A stretch of DNA of 64,000 bases. Source: Chloroflexota bacterium. GTDB lineage: Bacteria; Chloroflexota; Anaerolineae; UBA1429. The translations under genes and the position numbers were made by a program. The notes under the pieces are model-generated. The model made no database searches. It had not been told where the DNA came from and was given only the letters and a program-made list of their open reading frames with translations. Positions 41,226-49,597 of this stretch are shown here, one piece after another. The stretch covers positions 30,585 through 94,584 of the forward strand of contig JAAYDC010000013.1 of the NCBI GenBank assembly GCA_012729455.1. Reading direction: 5' to 3'. Numbering within the stretch: position 1 is the stretch's first letter; each line of letters starts with the position of its first letter.

Positions 41226-42376
41226 ATTGCCAGTAACCTCTCCCCTGCCTGAATGAGCTGCTCCTCGGGCACACAGATCGAGATGCGCAGATAGCCATCG
41301 CCATGCTGTCCAAAGGCAGTGCCCGGAGTCAGCCAGACCCCGGCATTCTCGAGCTTGCCGAGGGCATAACTCTCGCAATCCTGCCCGGCTGGCACCTTGG
41401 CCCACACATACAGTCCGCCCTGGGGCTTGTGCGCCGTCATTCCCAGTTTAGCCGTCCAATCCATCACGATGTCGCGGCGGTGCTGGTAGATCATGTTGCG
41501 TTCGGCCAGCCAGGATTGGTCGCCGTTCAGGGCGACGACACTGGCATCCTGCAGCGGGCGAAAGATGCCCGAATCGATATTGGTCTTGATGGTGGTAAGG
41601 GCTTCCAGTGCCTGGGCGTTGCCCACCGCCATGCCCACGCGCCAGCCGGCCATGTTATAGGTCTTGCTGAGCGAGTTGAACTCGACACACACCTCTTTGG
41701 CGCCCGGCACTTCCAGGATGCTGGGAGCAACGTAACCGTCAAAGCACAGGTCGCAGTAGGGGTTATCGTAGCAGATCACCATGTCGTAGCGTGCAGCATA
41801 TGCCACGGCGCGCTCCAAGAATTCCATAGTGGCGCCGGCGCCAGTGGGGTTGTTGGGATAGTTGAGCCACATGAGCGTAGCACGCTCGGCTGCCGCGGAG
41901 GGGATCGCCTCGAAATCCACTAGGTAGTCGTTTTCTTCCAGGAGCGGCATAGCGTAAGACTCGCCGCCTGCCATCATAGCGCCCATGCGGTAGGTGGGGT
42001 AGCCCGGGTCGCTGGCCAGCACCAGATCACCCGGATCCACAAAAGCCAGCGCCATATTGGCGAGGCCTTCTTTGGAGCCGATCAGCGGGCGCACCTCGTT
42101 GGCCGGGTCGAGCGTAACGCCAAAGCGCCGCTCGTAATAGTTGGCAATCGCCTTGCGCAAATCCGGTGTACCGTAATAGCCGGCATAGCCGTGCGTATCG
42201 GCGCGGTTCACCGAAGTATAGAGCGCATCGATGATAAACTGGGCCGGTTTCAGGTCGGGGCTGCCGATGCCCAGGTTGATCACATCCACGCCCTTGGCAC
42301 GCGCAGCCGCAATGCGCTTTTCGACGGTCGCAAAGACATAGGGCGGCAGATTGGTGATACGGTCAGCGATCTTCAT
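41222..42376 (-). CDS. LL-diaminopimelate aminotransferase-like (class I/II PLP aminotransferase)
   Basis: DVINLGIGSPDLKPAQFIIDAL, WLNYPNNPTGAGATMEFL, FNSLSKTYNMAGWRVGMAVGN. Confidence 0.88.
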   Translation of the reverse strand: MKIADRITNLPPYVFATVEKRIAAARAKGVDVINLGIGSPDLKPAQFIIDALYTSVNRADTHGYAGYYGTPDLRKAIANYYERRFGVTLDPANEVRPLIGSKEGLANMALAFVDPGDLVLASDPGYPTYRMGAMMAGGESYAMPLLEENDYLVDFEAIPSAAAERATLMWLNYPNNPTGAGATMEFLERAVAYAARYDMVICYDNPYCDLCFDGYVAPSILEVPGAKEVCVEFNSLSKTYNMAGWRVGMAVGNAQALEALTTIKTNIDSGIFRPLQDASVVALNGDQSWLAERNMIYQHRRDIVMDWTAKLGMTAHKPQGGLYVWAKVPAGQDCESYALGKLENAGVWLTPGTAFGQHGDGYLRISICVPEEQLIQAGERLLAI

Positions 42377-42409
42377 CGGTCCTCCTTGGGGAATCCGTTT
42401 ATTTGGCAG

Positions 42410-43324
42410 CTATTGAGCTGCCGGATTGGATGCGAACGGCTCCCCTTCGAGCAGCGTTTGCAACACAATGCCCACGCGTTGGAGGCTATCGGCACTGACG
42501 CGTTCCAAAGTATCTTGGGTTGTGTGCCAATAAGTATAATCAAAATCGATAATCAATACAGATGGATACCCCCGCCGTACAAAGGGGATGTGGTCGTCGA
42601 TAACGGCATGGTTATAACGCGGGATAAACCACTGGCTGTAACCCAGCGTATCGGCAATGTGCCAGATGTGCTCCATCAGCACCAACGACGAGTTCCACTC
42701 GTAATAGATCTCCTGCTGGGCGTCGCCTACCATATCCACCACGATCACCATGCGCGGGGCTATCTCGAGGTGCGCAGCCATGTACTCTGCGCCGACACTA
42801 AAGGGCCAGTCATTCAGGTTACCGCGATCCTCGGCATCGAAAAAGGCCAGCATGATCTGGTAGCGGTCGGTCACCTTGGGGCTGATCACCCGCGAGAGCT
42901 CGAGCAGCACGGCCGTGCCGCTGGCGCCATCGTTGGCCCCCAGGATTGGCTGCGAGCGGTCGACCGGGTCGCGGTCGGCCACCGGGCGGGTATCAAAGTG
43001 CGTCCCCAGCAGGATCAGCGGCCCCGTGCCTTTGGTAGCGATCACATTGCGGATCGGCAGGCCCCCCTGAGTAAATTCCTGGAACTCGACCTGCCAGCCG
43101 TTGCGTTCAAGCACCTGGGCGATGTAATCCGAGGTGCGCCGGTTGGCTTCTGACCCGACCGGGCGCGGGCCAAAGCCCACCTGTGTACGCAGGTGGTTCA
43201 TCGCCTGGCGCCCCGAAAAGGCCGCCCCGCCATCATCGCAGCCAACGGCGAGCAGCACAAACACGAGTACCAGACTGGCTGCCAGGCCCCGCCAGATTGT
43301 TAGCTGTATGGGAGATCGACGCAT
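42410..43324 (-). CDS. M28 family peptidase (glutaminyl cyclase-like)
   Basis: LLGTHFDTRPVADRDP, GANDGASGTAVLLELSRV, FFDAEDRGNLNDWPFSVGAEYMA. Confidence 0.85.
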   Translation of the reverse strand: MRRSPIQLTIWRGLAASLVLVFVLLAVGCDDGGAAFSGRQAMNHLRTQVGFGPRPVGSEANRRTSDYIAQVLERNGWQVEFQEFTQGGLPIRNVIATKGTGPLILLGTHFDTRPVADRDPVDRSQPILGANDGASGTAVLLELSRVISPKVTDRYQIMLAFFDAEDRGNLNDWPFSVGAEYMAAHLEIAPRMVIVVDMVGDAQQEIYYEWNSSLVLMEHIWHIADTLGYSQWFIPRYNHAVIDDHIPFVRRGYPSVLIIDFDYTYWHTTQDTLERVSADSLQRVGIVLQTLLEGEPFASNPAAQ

Positions 43325-43329
43325 CCGGT

Positions 43330-44667
43330 TTACTCCATCGCGTTGGGAAGCTGATTGTCGTACAGGAAGGCGAGCAAGTCAACCTCGGAGCGCGTGATGA
43401 TAGCGTCGAGCTGGCGATGATGGTCACCCCCCAGCGGGTTTGGAAGCGGCAGGAGCCCCAGGTTGGCCTTCATGGGCTGAAAGGGCGAGTTGGTGCTGTG
43501 GCTGATGTAATGCATCAGCGCACCCCACATGGTGGTACGCGGTGCCGTGAGGGGCTCCATTCCAGCAGCCAAGCGCGCTGCGTTGAGCCCCGCCAGGAGC
43601 CCGCTGGCGATCGAGCCGAGGTAGCCCTCGGTGCCAGCCAGCTGCCCGGCGAACAGGATCTGCGGCATGGCGCGCGCCTGCAAGGTGGCCTGCAGCACAG
43701 CCGGCGATTGCAAATAGGTATTGCGATGCATCTGCCCGTAACGCACCCATTCGGCGTGCTCGAGCCCGGGAATGAGAGCAAAGACCCTTTTTTGTTCACT
43801 TTGGCGCAGGTTAGTCTGGAAACCCACCAAGTTGTAGAGCGTGGCAGCCAGGTCGTCCTGGCGCAGCTGGGCAACTGCGTAAGGGCTCTGGCCGGTGCGC
43901 GGATCGCGCAGGCCGACAGCGCGCATCGGCCCATAGGCGAGCGTCTCACGTCCGCGCGCAGCCAGCACCTCGATCGGCAGACATGCCTCGAAAAAGCGCT
44001 TGTCGAGTCGTTCAAAGGCCGGCAGCGGATAGCCTTCTGCCATCAGCAGCGCGTCGATAAAGGCATCGTACTGCTCCTTGGTGAGCGGGCAGCAGATGTA
44101 ATCCGAGCCAGCCAGGCCATAACGCGTAGCGCGATAGGTGTGTGCGGCATCCACCGAGCTGCCCAGCACGATCGGCGCCATGGCATCGTAAAAGCCCAGC
44201 GCCTTGCGCCCTGTCAGGCGGGCGATCGCTTCTGCCAGCGCCGGAGAGGTCAGTGGACCACTGGCACATACCAGCACGCCGGCGCCCGCATCCAGGCTGG
44301 TCACTTCACGGCGCTCAATGCGGATGTGCGGGTGGCTTGCGATGGCGCGCGTTACCGCCTTCCTGAAAGCATGCCGATCGACGGCCAAGGCACTGCCGGC
44401 CGGCACCGCGGTGGATTCGGCACACTGCAGCAGGAGCGATCCAAGCCTGCGCAGCTCGTCCTTTAACATGGCGGAGGCTTTGCCCTTTTGGGTGGTGCCC
44501 AGCGAGTTGCTGCATACCAGTTCGGCCAGGTCTGCCGTCTGATGCGCGGGCGTGGTGCGGGTCGGACGCATCTCGTAAAGCGTCACCTCGGCGCCCAACC
44601 GTGCAGCCTGCCAGGCGGCTTCGCAGCCAGCCAGCCCGCCGCCGATCACCGTAACCGCTTGTGACAT
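43330..44667 (-). CDS. trmFO: Folate-dependent tRNA-uridine(54) C5-methyltransferase TrmFO
   Basis: VIGGGLAGCEAAWQAARLGAEVTLYEMRP, LVCSNSLGTTQKGKASAMLKDELRRLGSLLLQ, FAGQLAGTEGYLGSIASGL. Confidence 0.95.
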   Translation of the reverse strand: MSQAVTVIGGGLAGCEAAWQAARLGAEVTLYEMRPTRTTPAHQTADLAELVCSNSLGTTQKGKASAMLKDELRRLGSLLLQCAESTAVPAGSALAVDRHAFRKAVTRAIASHPHIRIERREVTSLDAGAGVLVCASGPLTSPALAEAIARLTGRKALGFYDAMAPIVLGSSVDAAHTYRATRYGLAGSDYICCPLTKEQYDAFIDALLMAEGYPLPAFERLDKRFFEACLPIEVLAARGRETLAYGPMRAVGLRDPRTGQSPYAVAQLRQDDLAATLYNLVGFQTNLRQSEQKRVFALIPGLEHAEWVRYGQMHRNTYLQSPAVLQATLQARAMPQILFAGQLAGTEGYLGSIASGLLAGLNAARLAAGMEPLTAPRTTMWGALMHYISHSTNSPFQPMKANLGLLPLPNPLGGDHHRQLDAIITRSEVDLLAFLYDNQLPNAME

Positions 44668-44766
44668 CGTTTGCCTCCAAGAAGATCATACTTGGATCAG
44701 CAGCCGATCACAAAAGCTCATTGCTTTTGACAACCCTCCTGCTTTCGGTTAGAATGCGAGCGTGCT

Positions 44767-44839
44767 GCCGAGGTAGCTCAGTTGGTAGAGCACTTGACTG
44801 AAAATCAAGGCGTCCCCAGTTCAAGTCTGGGCTTCGGCA
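44767..44839 (+). tRNA. tRNA-Phe(GAA)
   Basis: GCCGAGG..CTTCGGCA, anticodon loop CTGAAAA, T-arm AGTTCAAGTCT. Confidence 0.94.
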
Positions 44840-44845
44840 CTGTGA

Positions 44846-44917
44846 GCGGAAGTGGCTCAGTGGTAGAGCATCTCCTTGCCAAGGAGAGAGTCGCGGGTTC
44901 GAATCCCGTCTTCCGCT
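44846..44917 (+). tRNA. tRNA-Gly(GCC)
   Basis: GCGGAAG..CTTCCGC, anticodon loop TTGCCAA, GGGTTCGAATCCC. Confidence 0.94.
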
Positions 44918-44933
44918 CCTTGTCATCTGACAC

Positions 44934-45005
44934 GGCGACGTAGCCAAGTGGACAAGGCAGGGGTCTGCAAAACCCCGATCGTCGGTTCAATTCCGACCGT
45001 CGCCT
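44934..45005 (+). tRNA. tRNA-Cys(GCA)
   Basis: GGCGACG..CGTCGCC, anticodon loop CTGCAAA, CGGTTCAATTCCG. Confidence 0.94.
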
Positions 45006-45008
45006 CTC

Positions 45009-45035
45009 GCGGCCAGCCAGTCTGGCCGCTTTTTT
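45009..45035 (+). terminator. Rho-independent terminator after tRNA cluster
   Basis: GCGGCCAG-N-CTGGCCGC-TTTTTT. Confidence 0.85.
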
Positions 45036-45099
45036 ATGTTTGACGCCCCCCCGCCCTACCCTATAATGACCCCACATTGCTTGTAAAGGGCGTATTGAT

Positions 45100-46185
45100 A
45101 TGCGCGCAGCGTGTGATTTGGGCAGCCTGGCGGGCGCGGATGGCATCATCCGTCTCTCGCAGCTGGCCCCCGGCGCGGGTTGAGGCTCTAAAACAGCCCC
45201 GGCGGTGCTGGGGCGCATCACCCGCCAACTGAGCGGACTCTTTGCGCCGGCGGATTATCCCGACCTGATCGTTGGGCTATCCGAGCCGGATGATGCCGCC
45301 GTGTGGCGCATCGACGGCCAGCGTGCCCTGATCCTGACGGCCGACTTTTTCACGCCCGTGGTCGATAATCCATATGACTGGGGGGCGATCGCGGCCGCTA
45401 ACGCCCTCAGCGATGTATATGCCATGCGCGGGCGCCCGCTGATGGCACTCAACCTGGCGGCGTTGCCCAAAGCCCTGCCGGAAGAGATGACTACGGCGAT
45501 CCTACGCGGGGCGGCCGAGCAGGTGCTCGCGGCTGGCGCAGTCGTTGCCGGCGGGCACACCGTCGATGACGACGAACCCAAGTTCGGCCTGTGCGTACTG
45601 GGCGAGGTGAGCCTAGAGCGCATCGGCACCAAAAAGGGAGCGCGTCCGGGCGATGTGCTGCTCCTGACCAAACCGCTCGGTACCGGCATTATTGTGACGG
45701 CAGCCAAGGCTGATCTGGCGCAGGCTGAGCATCTGGCCGAGGCGGTGCAGTGGATGAAACAGCTCAACCGCAGCGCGGCGGAGGCACTCGAGGGCATCGC
45801 CTACCACGCGCTGACGGATGTAACCGGCTTTAGCCTGCTGGGGCACGCACTCGAGATCGCCCAGCAGAGCGCGGTACAATTGGAGATGCGCTATTCTGAA
45901 CTGCCCTGGATGGATGGTGCGGTCGGTTACGCCGACGACCTCTTGTTCCCGGCGGCGGCGGGCAACAACGCCAGCGCCTATGGTGACCTAGTGGCCTTTG
46001 ACGAGACCCTCACCTATGAAGCGCGCATGCTGGCCTTTTGCCCCGAGACCTCGGGCGGGCTGCTGGTGAGCCTGGCGCCCGACGAAGCGCAGCGTTACCG
46101 GGCTGCTCTGGAAGCGCTCGGTTTGAATGCCTGGCAGGTTGCTGAGGTGCAAGCCGGCGAGCCCGGCATCCGCATGAGGCCCTGA
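45100..46185 (+). CDS. selD: Selenide, water dikinase SelD; in-frame UGA (45181-45183) predicted as selenocysteine
   Basis: ATG 45100 in frame with TGA 45181 and the downstream ORF: IIRLSQLAPGAG-U-GSKTAPAVLGRI, matching E. coli SelD [59 protein letters not shown]. Confidence 0.93.
45197..45213 (+). promoter_or_regulatory. Bacterial SECIS-like hairpin of selD
   Basis: CCCCGGC-GGU-GCUGGGG stem-loop starting 13 nt after the UGA, GU in apical loop. Confidence 0.65.
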
Positions 46186-46203
46186 AATAACGAGGAGTAT
46201 ACC

Positions 46204-47046
46204 ATGACCTTTGCCGAAGCGGCCGTCGCGATTCTGGAAGAAGCTGGCCATCCGCTGCACTTTCGCGAGATTACCCAGCGTGCCATGGCGCAGGAACTGG
46301 TCGAAATCCAGGGTCTGACCCCCTGGAACTCGATGAACGGCGCCCTGCGGCGCATGATCCGTGCGCAGCCCGGTAGCTCGCCGGTGGTATCGCTGGGAGG
46401 CGGGCGTTTTGCTCTGCGCAGCTGGAACCTGCCGGGTGAAGAGATCCTCACCGGCATCGATGAAGACGACCTTACCAACAACGACACCCTGGGCACGATC
46501 ACCTATACGCCACGCATCCAGCAGGATATCGAGCGCGGCATGCATAAGCTGATGATGGACGGCGTCTCGGCTGCCAAAACGGTCGCCAACCTGATGGTGC
46601 CGGTGACGACAGAGTACCAGCCGCTGCACAGTACCCTCAGCACCATCCTGGGCACCGGGCTTGTCAGCGTGGTATGGGGCCTTGGGCTGGCTGCCAGCCG
46701 CAAGCCGACCTCGATGGGACTGGCTGATACGTTGCTGACGGTGGGCCTGGCAGAGAGTGCTGCGGCGGTCGCCAGCCTGCACCAGCTCAGCCGGTCCGAA
46801 ACCGAAGTCTCAGCCGGACAGATGTCGATGCGCCAGGTGAGCTCACAGATGCACGCCTATGACCGTGTGCTGGGCTATGGCACCACGCTCGGCTTCCTGG
46901 CTCTCGGCCTGGGTCTCTTCATGCAGGTAGCGGCACCCTCCCAGTCACGCTCCAAGGGTGCGGCCGCTGGGCTGATCTCACATGGCCTGATGCTGGGATT
47001 GATGACCTGGCGCGCGGCGCGGCGTGCCTGCCGCAGGAACCGCTGA
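46204..47046 (+). CDS. HARE-HTH (HB1/ASXL-like winged helix) domain protein with hydrophobic C-terminal half
   Basis: MTFAEAAVAILEEAGHPLHFREITQRAMAQELVEIQGLTPWNSMNGALRRMI; hydrophobic stretches at VVWGLGLAA and TLGFLALGLGLFMQVAA. Confidence 0.75.
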   Translation: MTFAEAAVAILEEAGHPLHFREITQRAMAQELVEIQGLTPWNSMNGALRRMIRAQPGSSPVVSLGGGRFALRSWNLPGEEILTGIDEDDLTNNDTLGTITYTPRIQQDIERGMHKLMMDGVSAAKTVANLMVPVTTEYQPLHSTLSTILGTGLVSVVWGLGLAASRKPTSMGLADTLLTVGLAESAAAVASLHQLSRSETEVSAGQMSMRQVSSQMHAYDRVLGYGTTLGFLALGLGLFMQVAAPSQSRSKGAAAGLISHGLMLGLMTWRAARRACRRNR

Positions 47047-47055
47047 GCCGGAAGA

Positions 47056-48321
47056 ATGGCGGGCATGCTAAAACTGCGCAACGAACGCACCGGCCAGCTC
47101 GAGCCCTTTGAGCCGCTTGAGCCGGGCAAGGCTACTGTGTATGTTTGCGGCATCACCCCCTACGATACTACTCATCTGGGGCATGCATTTACCTACCTTT
47201 CGTACGACGTGCTGATCCGCTACCTGGAGTATCGCGGTTATGCGGTGCGCTATGTGCAAAACGTCACCGATATCGACGATGATGTGCTGCGCAAGGGGCA
47301 CGAGACTCGCGAGGATTGGTTCGAGCTCGGGAACCGTTGGACCCGCCGCTTTCTGGAGGACCTGCGCGACCTGAACGTGCGGACGCCAGACGTTCTCCCA
47401 CGCGCTACCGAGACGATCCCCGATATGTTTGCGCCGATCCAGGCAATGATCGACGCCGGCAAAGCCTATGTGGCGGCCGGCAACGTCTATTATTCGGTCG
47501 CCAGCTATGGCGATTTTGGCGAGATCAGCGGCCTGCCGGAGGCCGAGTGGCTTTCCACCGCCAACGAGCGCGGCAATCATCCCGATGACCCTCACAAACG
47601 CGACCCGCTCGATTTCGTGTTGTGGCAGGCTACTGTGCCCGGCGAACCGAGTTGGCAGAGCCCGTGGGGCGCGGGACGCCCGGGCTGGCATATCGAGTGC
47701 TCGACCATGGTCAGTAAATACCTGGGCGAACAGATTGACCTGCACGGCGGCGGCGCCGACCTGACCTTTCCGCACCACGAATGCGAATCGGCGCAGGCAC
47801 GCACCGTCAACGGCAAGACGTTCTTTGTGCGCTACTGGCTGCACACCGCCATGGTGCGTTATAATGGCGAAAAGATGGCCAAATCGCTCGGCAACCTGGT
47901 CTGGGTGCGCGACCTGATAGACGAGTATTCCGCCGACGCGGTGCGCGCCCTGGTGCACGCCCATAACTATGACGAGACCTGGGAGTACCGCGCCGAGGAG
48001 AGCCAAGCCGCCAATACCCTCGCCAAAAAGCTGCGCCGCGCCGCATGGCGCGAAAGCGGTACGGGCACACCTTATCAGGCCGAGGATGCTGTGCAGGCGT
48101 TTTTGGCGGCTCTCGAGAATAACCTGGATAGTGCCAGCGCCCTGACGGTGCTGGAGTGCCTGTCGGATGATATCCTGGCGCAGATCGCCAGTGGTGCGGA
48201 TGTGAGCGCCGCACAAAAGACGCTGCGCAGCGCTGCCGGCATCCTGGGGATGCGCCTGGGAACCGAAGCCGATGCCGAACAGACGCGCGTCTGGGATGCC
48301 CTGATCAAACGCTTTGAATAA
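47056..48321 (+). CDS. cysS: Cysteinyl-tRNA synthetase
   Basis: VYVCGITPYDTTHLGHAFTYLSYDVLIRYLEYRGY, NVTDIDDDVLRKG, GWHIECSTMVSKYLGEQIDLHGGGADLTFPHHECESAQ, GEKMAKSLGN. Confidence 0.93.
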   Translation: MAGMLKLRNERTGQLEPFEPLEPGKATVYVCGITPYDTTHLGHAFTYLSYDVLIRYLEYRGYAVRYVQNVTDIDDDVLRKGHETREDWFELGNRWTRRFLEDLRDLNVRTPDVLPRATETIPDMFAPIQAMIDAGKAYVAAGNVYYSVASYGDFGEISGLPEAEWLSTANERGNHPDDPHKRDPLDFVLWQATVPGEPSWQSPWGAGRPGWHIECSTMVSKYLGEQIDLHGGGADLTFPHHECESAQARTVNGKTFFVRYWLHTAMVRYNGEKMAKSLGNLVWVRDLIDEYSADAVRALVHAHNYDETWEYRAEESQAANTLAKKLRRAAWRESGTGTPYQAEDAVQAFLAALENNLDSASALTVLECLSDDILAQIASGADVSAAQKTLRSAAGILGMRLGTEADAEQTRVWDALIKRFE

Positions 48322-48334
48322 AGAGAGGTACCAT

Positions 48335-49159
48335 ATGTCTTACAAAAGCCCCAAGGAAATCTTGGTTGCCGTTGACGCAGCCGCCCGCCATAAGGTTCAA
48401 CTCTCGTCCGGCAAGCAGCTGCTGCTGGGCTTTATGGCTGGTATGTTTATAGCCATGGGCGCCATGCTGGGCATGACGGTCAGTTATGGCAGTCCCGCCA
48501 TCGCCGAGGCCAACCCGGGCTTGGCCAAGTTCCTGTTAGGAGCGGTCTTCCCGGTAGGCATGATCATGGTGGTGATCACCGGCGGCGAACTCTTTACCAG
48601 CAACACCGCCGTCATCATCGCCAGCCGCCTGGGCGGCGGCGTGCACTGGCGCAGCCTGTTGCGCAACTGGACCATGGTCTACCTGGGCAACGCCTTGGGT
48701 GCGGTGCTGACTGCCTTGTTTCTGGCATATTGGTCGGGCCTGATCGCAGCCGGCGACGGAGCCACTATCAGCTTGCCACAGAGTCTCGGCCTGGCAGCAC
48801 GCGAGATCGCTGTAGCCAAGACAACCCTGCCGTGGGGACAGGCTTTTTTGCGGGGCGTGCTGTGCAACGTGCTGGTGTGCACCGCTATCTGGATGGGGAT
48901 TGCCGCCGAGGATATTGCTGGTAAGGTGCTGGCGATCTGGTTCCCGGTGATGGCCTTTGTGGCGCTCGGCTCTGAGCATTCGATCGCTAATCTGTTCTTT
49001 GTGCCGTTGGGGATGCTCAACGGCGCAAATGTGACCATTGGGCAGTTTTTGTTAAACAACCTGCTGCCCGTGACACTCGGGAACCTGGTAGGCGGGGCGG
49101 GATTGATCGGCATCCTCTTCTGGCTGGCTTACCGCGAACGACCAGCCCGTGAGGGGTAA
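48335..49159 (+). CDS. Formate/nitrite transporter (FNT) family protein
   Basis: YKSPKEILVAVDAAARHKVQLSSGKQLLLGFMAGMFIAMGAMLGM; GGELFTSN, ALGSEHSIANLFFVPLG. Confidence 0.9.
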   Translation: MSYKSPKEILVAVDAAARHKVQLSSGKQLLLGFMAGMFIAMGAMLGMTVSYGSPAIAEANPGLAKFLLGAVFPVGMIMVVITGGELFTSNTAVIIASRLGGGVHWRSLLRNWTMVYLGNALGAVLTALFLAYWSGLIAAGDGATISLPQSLGLAAREIAVAKTTLPWGQAFLRGVLCNVLVCTAIWMGIAAEDIAGKVLAIWFPVMAFVALGSEHSIANLFFVPLGMLNGANVTIGQFLLNNLLPVTLGNLVGGAGLIGILFWLAYRERPAREG

Positions 49160-49164
49160 AAAAT

Positions 49165-49197
49165 AAAGCTGCCATCCTTTTGGATGGCAGCTTTTTC
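49165..49197. terminator. Bidirectional terminator
   Basis: AAAGCTGCCATCC-TTTT-GGATGGCAGCTTTTT. Confidence 0.85.
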
Positions 49198-49205
49198 GTT
49201 ACAGC

Positions 49206-49415
49206 CTAAAAGTTACCAAAGCGGCGTTCGATAGCGGCATTGATCTTGGCTACCTGCTGAGGATCGACCTCCTGCGGGGCGACAAACTCGCGCCGCTGCG
49301 CATATTCGGCTTTTTTGCCCTTGTTCCACTGCTGGACAGGCCGTAAGTACCCAACCACGCGCGAATAAACCTCACAGGGTTCGCCGCAAACCTGCTCACG
49401 CTTTTCTTCAGCCAT
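49206..49415 (-). CDS. Standalone 69-aa protein resembling the NrdD C-terminal Zn-site region
   Basis: CGEPCEVYSRVVGYLRPVQQWNKGKKAEYAQRREF; RBS-preceded ATG, adjacent terminator. Confidence 0.75.
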   Translation of the reverse strand: MAEEKREQVCGEPCEVYSRVVGYLRPVQQWNKGKKAEYAQRREFVAPQEVDPQQVAKINAAIERRFGNF

Positions 49416-49597
49416 CCTATTGCCTCCTCGTGCTAACCTATATCAACACTGTATGTAGAAGGTACTATAGCATAATGCCTGCATTTAGTCAATCCATAAT
49501 TTGTTAATCAAGTAATTAAGCATATGCCACCCCTCGCCATTGACTCATCCTCCCGGCTGTGGTAAAGGAAGGGCAGCAAGAGCCTGAGGAAGGTAAC

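Noticed and set aside
43183-44466. 427-aa plus-strand ORF opposite trmFO
   Set aside because: Antisense to the convincing trmFO; no RBS or family-like text.
45181-45183. TGA in selD as a nonsense mutation or a reason to start the gene at 45205
   Set aside because: It falls exactly on the catalytic Cys/Sec position, the upstream frame is homologous to SelD, and a SECIS-like hairpin follows.
47068-48216. 382-aa minus-strand ORF opposite cysS
   Set aside because: Antisense shadow of cysS.
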